A stretch of 7,955 nt of DNA from assembly GCA_022793975.1 (NCBI GenBank), contig JAAWDW010000089.1, positions 1 through 7,955 of the forward strand, in the 5' to 3' direction. The position numbers and the translations under genes are program-made. Origin of the DNA: Bacillota bacterium. Lineage in GTDB: Bacteria > Bacillota > Clostridia > Peptostreptococcales > Anaerovoracaceae. Below, one piece after another: positions 1-5,010 of the stretch; position 1 is the first letter of the stretch, and the number at the start of each line of letters is the position of its first letter. The notes under the pieces were generated by a model, which was not told the origin of the DNA, did not search any database, and saw only the letters and a list, made by a program, of their open reading frames with translations.

Positions 1-699
1 GTAAACGGCACGGTTGTTGAATGCAATACAGCATATGACGGGCAGCGCGATACTACTGAAAAGCATTTAAAACTTATGGAAAGTCACGGCTGGTCAAAAT
101 ATTTTAATATCGATCTTCTTGATGCCGAAGGACCTGATATGGAACTTGATATTGCAAACGGCAAACGTATTAAGAAGAATTATGTGGGAAAAAATCTTAA
201 AAATTATGATTCGGTACTCGTACTTTCACATTTCAAAGGACATCCGATGGGTGGCTTCGGCGGGGCGCTTAAGCAGCTTTCAATTGGCTTTGCATCATCG
301 TATGGCAAGCATGTAATTCACGGCGTAGGTGATGCGTCTGCGGATATGTTTGGTGTAAATCAGGAAGAGTTTCTCGAATCAATGGCAGATGCGGCAATGA
401 CAGTTCATAAAATGTTTGAAGGCAAAATTGCGTATATCAATGTTATGTGCAATTTATCTGTCGACTGTGACTGTGTGGCACACGCAAAGGCTCCTTGTAT
501 GAAAGATATAGGAATTATGGCAGGACTGGACCCTATTGCGGTGGATCAGGCGTGCATAGACATGGTTTATGCTTCCGATGATCCGGGCAAAGAGCATCTT
601 ATTGAGAGAATTGAAAGTCGCAAGGGTATTCATACCATTGAAGCAGCGGCAGAACTCGGTTTTGGCACGAGAGAATATGAACTAATAGATATTGACTAA
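1..699 (+). CDS. DUF362 domain-containing protein, 5'-truncated by the window edge
   Basis: The frame is open from base 1 to a TAA at 697-699, giving 232 visible residues. The first in-frame ATG, at 76, is unlikely to be the start because the residues before it (ending QRDTTEKHLKLMESHGW) read as normal DUF362 sequence. DUF362 landmarks seen, in visible numbering: a Gly-rich block KGHPMGGFGGALK at 79-91, DCDC at 155-158, and DIGIMAGLDPIAVDQA at 169-184, the family's usual DPxAxDQA block. Many relatives carry a 4Fe-4S ferredoxin insert (CxxCxxCxxxCP) in the central part; none is seen here, and the region before DCDC is only a short helix-like stretch. The biochemical role of the family is not settled; a metal or redox function is often suggested because of the cysteines. 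No signal peptide can be judged without the N-terminus. The family call is firm, the function unknown. Confidence 0.88.
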   Translation, partial: VNGTVVECNTAYDGQRDTTEKHLKLMESHGWSKYFNIDLLDAEGPDMELDIANGKRIKKNYVGKNLKNYDSVLVLSHFKGHPMGGFGGALKQLSIGFASSYGKHVIHGVGDASADMFGVNQEEFLESMADAAMTVHKMFEGKIAYINVMCNLSVDCDCVAHAKAPCMKDIGIMAGLDPIAVDQACIDMVYASDDPGKEHLIERIESRKGIHTIEAAAELGFGTREYELIDID

Positions 700-1114
700 C
701 AATAAAAATTTCAGATAATATGTATTGAGTACATAAGTATATGAAATTAATGGGTTTATTGGCAGTTTATTGAGACTATTAATTGTTTTTGAGGAGCAGT
801 AACTTATACTAAAATGCAGTGTTGTATCAGCATAAAACAGATGTTAATATTATTGAATCAGCAGAGTACGGAAGTTTAGCGGTAACCTTTCGGAAGGGAT
901 TTGAGAAACCGAGTAGCCTAATGAATGAAGACGATAAGAATGAGAATTAAGATGACTTATAAGGCGTTTAGGATTACGATTTTTACCAAGAAAAAAGCTG
1001 CTCAAGCTGACACCGAAAGCGGCAAACTATCTATAATTATGGTATGATACTAAAATTTCGAGAAAAACCGTGTAAATCAAAAAGCAGGGCGTAAACCGCT
1101 CTGCTTTTTGAAAT
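700..1114. other. Intergenic stretch without a confident gene
   Basis: This AT-rich gap lies between the DUF362 gene and the convergent tRNA-Leu gene. No clear terminator follows the DUF362 stop. On the plus strand a 45-codon open frame runs from 813 to a TAA at 948-950, with GTG at 819 as a possible start but no ribosome binding site. Its end (EYGSLAVTFRKGFEKPSSLMNEDD) is loosely reminiscent of the variable tail of TnpB-type transposon proteins, but no zinc ribbon or catalytic motif precedes it, so I do not call it a gene. A short CCTT/AAGG hairpin lies at about 886-897. A TATAAT at 1032-1037 has a poor -35. The only well-supported element is the hairpin at 1079-1109, listed separately. Confidence 0.5.
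1079..1109 (-). terminator. Rho-independent terminator of tRNA-Leu, probably bidirectional
   Basis: Bases 1079-1091 (AAAAAGCAGGGCG) pair with 1097-1109 (CGCTCTGCTTTTT) around a 5-base loop, giving a T-run at the 3' side on both strands. In the minus direction it begins six bases after the CCA end of the tRNA, the expected place for a tRNA terminator. The single non-Watson-Crick position (1088/1100) is a G-U wobble in plus-strand RNA but a C-A mismatch in minus-strand RNA, so the hairpin is slightly better formed for plus-strand transcripts arriving from the DUF362 side. It probably serves both. Confidence 0.75.
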
Positions 1115-1201
1115 TGGTGCGGATAAGAGGACTCGAACCTCCATGAAGTAACCTTCACACGGACCTGAACCGTGCGCGTCTGCCAATTCCGCCATATCCG
1201 C
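1115..1201 (-). tRNA. tRNA-Leu (anticodon CAG), CCA encoded
   Basis: Read on the minus strand, an 87-nt class II tRNA folds completely. The acceptor stem GCGGATA pairs with TATCCGC. A D-arm follows, then the anticodon stem CACGG/CCGTG with loop TTCAGGT, so the anticodon is CAG (bases 1165-1167), reading CUG leucine codons. A long variable arm (TGAAGGTTACTTCA region) is typical of leucine and serine tRNAs, and the T-arm is GGAGG-TTCGAGT-CCTCT. The discriminator is A and CCA is encoded at 1115-1117. It appears to be a single-gene unit with its own promoter and terminator. An open frame through this locus on the same strand is not a protein gene. Confidence 0.97.
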
Positions 1202-1216
1202 ATATGTGCAAATAAT

Positions 1217-1245
1217 ATTATAACCTTTCGGGCAGTTTTCGTCAA
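1217..1245 (-). promoter_or_regulatory. Sigma-A-type promoter of tRNA-Leu
   Basis: On the minus strand, TTGACG (1240-1245) and a perfect TATAAT (1217-1222) are separated by exactly 17 bp. Transcription would begin near 1210, leaving only about nine bases before the mature tRNA 5' end at 1201, as usual for tRNA genes. Confidence 0.82.
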
Positions 1246-1344
1246 TTAAAACTTATATAGTTACATAAAAAAGACTTCTGCATAGCACCCGAAAATCAGT
1301 CAATAAAATAAAATCGGTAAATTACTTTGAGCTTGGAAAAATCC

Positions 1345-1467
1345 ATACATTTTAAAAAATACAGTTTGAATGCGCAAGTGCAGGCAAATTGAGCTGTAAA
1401 CCGGGACCTCAGTGAGGATGTCTGCGTTTGTGCATTTAATTTCAAATTTGTAATGTTCAAAATGTAT
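1345..1467. repeat. Long imperfect inverted repeat, MITE-like or structured RNA element
   Basis: The outer arms ATACATTTT (1345-1353) and AAAATGTAT (1459-1467) are perfect complements. The inner arms 1371-1385 and 1420-1434 form a nearly continuous 15-pair stem (including several G-U pairs) around a loop that itself holds a CCTC-AGT-GAGG hairpin (1407-1417). The segment between outer and inner stems is looser. The right arm is repeated at 1892-1936, downstream of the next gene, and the loop sequence resembles the loop of the palindrome at 1953-2025. This combination suggests a dispersed intergenic element rather than a terminator; there is no T-tract. Mobility and function are not shown. Confidence 0.6.
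1423..1467 (+). repeat. 45-bp direct repeat, copy A
   Basis: This segment matches 1892-1936 at 41 of 45 positions by eye with a constant offset of 469 bp; the differences are at 1426, 1431, 1450 and 1451. It is also the right arm of the hairpin element that starts at 1345. The two copies bracket the alkyltransferase-like gene. Confidence 0.85.
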
Positions 1468-1555
1468 ACAATATGATATTATATTTTAAAGAAATATACA
1501 AAATGTATGAAAATATATAAAGCAGAAAAGTGAAAAAAATATTAAAGGTGATAAT

Positions 1556-1864
1556 ATGGCGAATGTTTTACAGGAAGATTTAATTTATGAGATTCTTTCA
1601 GTGGTGGATGAGATCCCGGAGGGAAGTGTTGCCACATACGGACAGATTGCGCGGCTTATCGGACGTGATAAAAATTCACGGTTGGTGGGCAAGGTGCTTT
1701 CTATGTCCGAATACTATGGCAGATATCCGTGTCATAGAGTCGTTAATCATGCAGGAAGGCTCGTGCCGGGCTGGGAAGAGCAGGAAGAACTTTTGCGCCG
1801 CGAAGGCATAGAGTTTAAAGATGAAATGCATGTTGATATTAAAAACTTTCAATGGGACTGCTGA
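1556..1864 (+). CDS. MGMT/ATL-family protein (O6-alkylguanine-DNA alkyltransferase DNA-binding domain)
   Basis: This 102-residue protein is just the C-terminal domain of O6-alkylguanine-DNA alkyltransferases, without the N-terminal domain of Ogt/Ada. The helix-turn-helix region TYGQIARLIG (27-36) is followed by SRLVGKVL, where Arg42 is in the place of the arginine finger that fills the gap left by a flipped base. The active-site motif PCHRVV (58-63) keeps the cysteine (Cys59), and GRLVPGW (67-73) and LLRREGI (79-85) follow as in the family. Alkyltransferase-like proteins of the YbaZ/Atl1 type have tryptophan in place of this cysteine, so this is ATL-sized but could still transfer an alkyl group. 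Expected role: recognising or repairing O6-alkylguanine in DNA. AAAGGTG at 1544-1550, five bases before the ATG, supports the start. It appears to be monocistronic, set between repeat elements. Confidence 0.9.
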   Translation: MANVLQEDLIYEILSVVDEIPEGSVATYGQIARLIGRDKNSRLVGKVLSMSEYYGRYPCHRVVNHAGRLVPGWEEQEELLRREGIEFKDEMHVDIKNFQWDC

Positions 1865-1891
1865 TAAACCGTAAAGGAATTAATATATATA

Positions 1892-1936
1892 TGCATTTGC
1901 GCATTTAATTTCAAATTTAAAATGTTCAAAATGTAT
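1892..1936 (+). repeat. 45-bp direct repeat, copy B
   Basis: It matches copy A (1423-1467) at 41 of 45 positions. Unlike copy A it lacks the complementary left arm, because the end of the alkyltransferase-like gene lies just upstream. The palindrome at 1953-2025 starts 17 bases further on. Confidence 0.85.
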
Positions 1937-1952
1937 GCTTTTTAGAATTACG

Positions 1953-2025
1953 GCATAACATCCGCATAAATCTCGCTCACTTGCGGCCTGGCTTACAGTT
2001 CACTCAATGTATACGGACGTTATGC
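1953..2025. repeat. Palindromic intergenic element
   Basis: The arms GCATAACATCCGCATA (1953-1968) and TATACGGACGTTATGC (2010-2025) pair at 14 of 16 positions. The intervening core, read on the minus strand (about 2008-1976), contains CTGTAAGCCAGGCC and GTGAG. It aligns with the loop of the 1345-1467 element (ATTGA, CTGTAAACCGGGACC, GTGAG), so the two elements are related but lie in opposite orientation. There is no T-tract, so a simple terminator is unlikely. Confidence 0.65.
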
Positions 2026-2191
2026 TATGCTGAGTGTGTTATTAAAAAGTATACATAAATATGTAAATGAAGACTTGAAAGTGAATATTAAATAATAACA
2101 CAGTATATCGTCAATAAACGATACAGATAAACGGCATAGTCAATAAAAGACTTATATGCAAATTGGCGGAAGCTGTGCAGGGGAGTAATCC

Positions 2192-2198
2192 GGAGAAG
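2192..2198 (+). promoter_or_regulatory. Ribosome binding site that sets the MBL lipoprotein start
   Basis: GGAGAAG lies six bases before the ATG at 2205. The upstream in-frame TTG at 2163 has no Shine-Dalgarno sequence and would put 14 extra charged residues before the signal peptide, so the ATG is chosen. Confidence 0.75.
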
Positions 2199-2204
2199 CG
2201 GAAA

Positions 2205-3449
2205 ATGAATTTAAAGAGCGGAATAAACAGAAACTACATAAAAAATGTAATAAATAAAACAGCAGCACTCATCTTGTCGCTATTTTTTATTATAGGAATG
2301 ATGACAGGCTGTGATACAGATATAAGCGGTACCGGCAATGCCGGGGAAACGCAGAATGAGAGCAGTGCAAGCGGCATAAATGACGGCTCAGGCGCCGGCT
2401 CTATCGGAAGACCAAAGACAGAATTTCCTGCTGAGCCGATGGACACGGCGGAAGTTCATTTTATAGATGTCGGACAGGGGGACAGTACGCTTATAATTGC
2501 CAATGATGAAGCTATGCTTATAGACTGCGGAGACAATGATAAAGGTATGTCGGTGAGACGATATCTTGAAAAGCAGGGAATTGAAGAATTGGAATATGTT
2601 ATAGGTACTCATCCCGATGCGGATCATATCGGCGGTATGGATGTTGTGCTCTACAATTTTTACTGTGACAAAGTAATTATGCCAGACTGCGAGGCGGAAA
2701 CAGAAACCTATGATGATGTAATTAAGACAATGCAAAACAAAAGTTACAGGATCACGTATCCGCAGGTTGGTGATACCTACACGCTCGGCAGTGGAAGTTT
2801 TACAATAATTGCACCGAACAGGGACGATTATATTGACAGAAATGATTATTCCGTGGGCATAATATTTGATTATGGCGGTACAAGTTTTGCATTTACAGGC
2901 GATGCAGAAGATGCGGAAGCTGATATTGTTGAAAATGGAATAGATTTGAGTGCGGATGTTTTCAAGGCCGGGCATCACGGTAGCAAAACGTCGTCGGGGA
3001 AAGCACTGCTGGATGCAATTAATCCGAGATATACTGTTATAAGCTGCGGTGCAGGCAATAAGTACGAGCATCCGCACAATGAGGCGCTTGAACGGTTTGC
3101 AGAGCGCAGTATCAAAGTGTATAGAACAGATGCGCAAGGAACCGTAATTGCCTATACTGATGGTATAAATATAACATGGGAATGCGAAAAATCAGTGGCG
3201 GATATGCAGAATACGGTAACGAAAGTGCAGGACGGCGATACGGCGCAGAGCAGCGGAAACACGGATCAAATTCAAAACCCTGTGCAAGTATCATCATCGT
3301 ATATACTTAATACAAATACGAAGAAATATCATCTGCCGTACTGCGGCAGTGTAAAACAGATATCTGTGAAAAATAAAGAGGAATCAAGTCTGACGGCTGC
3401 AGAACTCGAAGCGCAGGGCTATGAGCCGTGCCGAAACTGTCTGAAATAA
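2205..3449 (+). CDS. Lipoprotein with ComEC/Rec2-type metallo-beta-lactamase domain
   Basis: The protein has 414 residues from ATG 2205. A basic N-terminus and hydrophobic stretch (about 19-34) end in MTGC with Cys36, a likely lipobox, so it should be anchored outside the membrane. A Ser/Gly/Asn-rich linker follows to about residue 78. The metallo-beta-lactamase domain shows FIDVGQGD (86-93), the metal motif THPDADHIGG (His136, Asp138, Asp140, His141), TGD (Asp233) and GHHGS (256-260), the pattern of the free-standing relatives of the ComEC competence protein's hydrolase domain. After a second flexible linker, the last 49 residues (from Tyr366) have a conserved pattern with His376, Cys380, Cys409 and Cys412 (GYEPCRNC), seen at the ends of many Clostridial surface nucleases and ComEC-like proteins and resembling the Ada zinc-binding fold. 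Hydrolysis of extracellular nucleic acid or phosphodiesters is an inference. The gene stands alone. Confidence 0.9.
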   Translation: MNLKSGINRNYIKNVINKTAALILSLFFIIGMMTGCDTDISGTGNAGETQNESSASGINDGSGAGSIGRPKTEFPAEPMDTAEVHFIDVGQGDSTLIIANDEAMLIDCGDNDKGMSVRRYLEKQGIEELEYVIGTHPDADHIGGMDVVLYNFYCDKVIMPDCEAETETYDDVIKTMQNKSYRITYPQVGDTYTLGSGSFTIIAPNRDDYIDRNDYSVGIIFDYGGTSFAFTGDAEDAEADIVENGIDLSADVFKAGHHGSKTSSGKALLDAINPRYTVISCGAGNKYEHPHNEALERFAERSIKVYRTDAQGTVIAYTDGINITWECEKSVADMQNTVTKVQDGDTAQSSGNTDQIQNPVQVSSSYILNTNTKKYHLPYCGSVKQISVKNKEESSLTAAELEAQGYEPCRNCLK

Positions 3450-3493
3450 TATAGAAGAATACAGGCATAAGCAATGCCGATACATTTAATACA

Positions 3494-3523
3494 TTGACAC
3501 AGAAGCCCGCTTGGTTATAAAAT
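3494..3523 (+). promoter_or_regulatory. Probable sigma-A promoter of the thioesterase gene
   Basis: A perfect TTGACA (3494-3499) is followed after 16 bp by TATAAA (3516-3521), or after 18 bp by TAAAAT (3518-3523). The start codon is about 75 bases downstream, which fits a short leader. Confidence 0.6.
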
Positions 3524-3599
3524 ATACTGGTGCAATTAAATCAAAGCAGAATTGATACATAAAGATAAAGAAAAATCGTATGAAGAGGTGTAATACAAA

Positions 3600-4055
3600 A
3601 TGACTTGGGCAGAAAAAGTAGAATATATTTTTAACAGAAGAAAACCACAGAAGCTTGAACAGATGTCGGAAATGGTAAATAACAGCATGGAGTTTATCAG
3701 CGCCGATGATGAAAAAATGGAATATACGGTGGAGATTAGAATTCAAAAGTGGATGGAGAATCCCAGAAACGAACTTCACGGAGGCGTGTGCTGTACATTC
3801 TTTGACACAACAACAGCATTGGCATCAATTGCTCTTGCGGGAGAAAAGACGGTAGCCACAGTCGATCTTTACACAAATTTTATTGCGAGAATGCCGGGAA
3901 GCGAGACTCTTGTGATAAAAACAAAAGTCGTAAAGGCAGGCAGGACATTTACAAGACTTTCGGCGGAAGCGCATTCCAAGGAAAGCGGCAAACTTATTGC
4001 AACTTGTATGTCCAACTATACGGTGCTCAATGAGGCGCATCTTGGAAAATATTAG
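3600..4055 (+). CDS. PaaI-family hotdog-fold thioesterase
   Basis: This 151-residue protein is the usual size for a single hotdog domain. The signature NELHGGVCCTFFDTTTALAS (57-76) holds the HGG turn (60-62) and Asp69 at the start of the central helix, where PaaI/YdiI-type enzymes place their catalytic acidic residue. TVATVDLYTNFIARMPG (86-100) and the strand ending ATCMSNYTVL (134-143) complete the fold. Such enzymes hydrolyse acyl-CoA thioesters in the cytoplasm; the acyl group cannot be told from sequence. AGAGGTG at 3584-3590 with a nine-base gap supports the ATG. It has its own upstream promoter and 164 bases separate it from xpt, with no terminator I can see, so read-through into xpt is possible. 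Confidence 0.87.
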   Translation: MTWAEKVEYIFNRRKPQKLEQMSEMVNNSMEFISADDEKMEYTVEIRIQKWMENPRNELHGGVCCTFFDTTTALASIALAGEKTVATVDLYTNFIARMPGSETLVIKTKVVKAGRTFTRLSAEAHSKESGKLIATCMSNYTVLNEAHLGKY

Positions 4056-4206
4056 CATGCGGTAGTATAATCGGATTTTAGATAAAGAATAAACCTATGA
4101 TAAAAGCTGACAGGCATTGACCTGCAGAAAAGCAGAATACGGAAAAATATTGCTTGAAAATATAATTGTAACATAAAAAGAGCGGAAACAATCGAAGTAC
4201 AGAAAC

Positions 4207-4210
4207 GGAG
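4207..4210 (+). promoter_or_regulatory. Ribosome binding site that sets the xpt start
   Basis: GGAG lies nine bases before GTG 4220 but only three bases before the in-frame TTG at 4214, which is too close. The GTG start also gives MKALEEKI, matching the start of Bacillus Xpt (MEALKRKI). Confidence 0.65.
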
Positions 4211-4219
4211 AAATTGACT

Positions 4220-4801
4220 GTGAAAGCACTCGAAGAAAAGATCCTGAAAGACGGAGAAGTGATAGGAACGGAGATAGTCAAAGTAGACGGATTCATCAAT
4301 CACAAAATAGATGTGAAGTTTATGGATGAAATGGGGAATGAATTCGCGCGTCTGTTTAAAGATGCAAGGCCTAATAAGATTCTCACGGTAGAAGCGAGCG
4401 GAATTGCGATAGCGTGCAGCGCTTCGCGCAGTTTCGGTTATATACCCGTTGTGTTTGCCAAAAAAGCAGCGCCCAATACTATGACAGAAGATACATATAC
4501 CGCAGAGGCAAGATCTTTTACAAAAGGAACAGTGTCGCTTATAAGAGTATCAAAGAAGCATCTTGAAAAGGGTGACAGAGTGCTGATACTTGATGATTTT
4601 CTTGCACACGGTGAAGCAGGACTTGCGCTTTGTGATATAGTAAAACAGGCGGGAGCAGAGGTTGTAGGGCTCGGCGCCGCCATTGAGAAGACATATCAGG
4701 GCGGCGCCGCAAAACTACGCGGTTATGGCATTAATGTCAAATCGCTGGCAGCGATAGCAAAAATCGAAGACGGAAAGGTGACATTTACAAAATCCGAATA
4801 G
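4220..4801 (+). CDS. xpt: Xanthine phosphoribosyltransferase
   Basis: This cytoplasmic enzyme makes XMP from xanthine and PRPP in purine salvage. The 193 residues from GTG 4220 match the family length and align throughout with Bacillus subtilis Xpt as I remember it: VDGFINHKID (22-31), KILTVEASGIA (53-63), PVVFAKK (76-82), SFTKGT (99-104), the PRPP-binding loop RVLILDDFLAHGEA (120-133), and LGAAIEKTYQGG (151-162). The loop has AHG where B. subtilis has ANG, a mild change. A TATAAT at 4161-4166 lies 54 bases upstream but its -35 region is poor. No purine riboswitch is visible in 4056-4219, although Firmicute xpt genes often have one. A terminator follows at 4856. The BMP transporter operon downstream fits a purine uptake and salvage neighbourhood. 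Confidence 0.94.
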   Translation: MKALEEKILKDGEVIGTEIVKVDGFINHKIDVKFMDEMGNEFARLFKDARPNKILTVEASGIAIACSASRSFGYIPVVFAKKAAPNTMTEDTYTAEARSFTKGTVSLIRVSKKHLEKGDRVLILDDFLAHGEAGLALCDIVKQAGAEVVGLGAAIEKTYQGGAAKLRGYGINVKSLAAIAKIEDGKVTFTKSE

Positions 4802-4855
4802 AGATTAGGTGAGTACAATACAGATTTAAAACAAATTTATAAAATATCGGAAACG

Positions 4856-4888
4856 AAGTTCGGCATTAACCGGACTTTTATTGTTTTT
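4856..4888 (+). terminator. Rho-independent terminator after xpt
   Basis: AAGTTCGG (4856-4863) pairs with CCGGACTT (4870-4877) with one G-U pair and a six-base loop, followed by TTATTGTTTTT. It lies 54 bases after the xpt stop and separates xpt from the transporter operon. Confidence 0.85.
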
Positions 4889-4922
4889 GGTAAATTATTT
4901 CCCAAAATATAGGACAAACCTA

Positions 4923-4951
4923 TTTACATACAATTTCGAAAATTATATAAT
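4923..4951 (+). promoter_or_regulatory. Strong sigma-A promoter of the BMP transporter operon
   Basis: TTTACA (4923-4928) and a perfect TATAAT (4946-4951) are separated by 17 bp. Transcription would start near 4958, leaving a leader of about 53 bases. That is too short for a purine riboswitch, and no riboswitch core is seen. Confidence 0.8.
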
Positions 4952-5010
4952 GTTAATGTATGTTATTTTATAAAGTTTACCCTTAAAAGTAAGTAAAAGG
5001 AGAAAAGAGA

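Larger units (their letters stand above)
1202..1555. other. Repeat-bearing intergenic region between tRNA-Leu and the alkyltransferase-like gene
   Basis: No protein gene is supported here. It holds the tRNA promoter on the minus strand, the hairpin element at 1345-1467, and the leader of the alkyltransferase-like gene. A weak plus-strand promoter candidate, TTGTAA (1448-1453) 18 bp TATGAT (1472-1477), overlaps the right arm of the hairpin element; I give it low weight because the region is so AT-rich. Confidence 0.6.
1865..2204. other. Repeat-rich intergenic region upstream of the MBL lipoprotein gene
   Basis: I see no gene here. It contains direct repeat copy B (1892-1936), the palindrome 1953-2025, and a small perfect dyad TATCGT-CAATAA-ACGATA (2106-2123) about 80 bp before the next start codon, which could be an operator but has no match I recognise. 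GTCAATAAA occurs twice (2110-2118 and about 2140-2148). No convincing promoter with both hexamers was found, although TTGAAA at 2075-2080 is a possible -35. Confidence 0.55.

Noticed and set aside
1011..1050. GGCAAAC-like sequence reminiscent of a c-di-GMP-I riboswitch
   Set aside because: The downstream GACGCAAAGCC block and tetraloop receptor are missing and no gene follows on the plus strand.
1027..1245. A 72-codon minus-strand open frame
   Set aside because: It runs through the tRNA-Leu gene and its promoter; the tRNA fold explains the sequence.
2388..3137. A 249-codon open frame on the minus strand
   Set aside because: It lies antisense within the MBL lipoprotein gene, has no recognisable domain, and the plus frame holds clear catalytic motifs.
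3467..3479. GGCAT/ATGCC hairpin after the MBL lipoprotein gene
   Set aside because: The five-pair stem is not followed by a T-run, so I do not call a terminator.
4108..4135. Small hairpins CAGG/CCTG and CTGC/GCAG upstream of xpt
   Set aside because: The stems are only four base pairs and no T-tract follows, so they are not a terminator.
4802..5010. A purine riboswitch before the BMP operon
   Set aside because: A perfect 17-bp-spaced promoter at 4923-4951 leaves only about 53 bases of leader, and no conserved loop sequences are seen.
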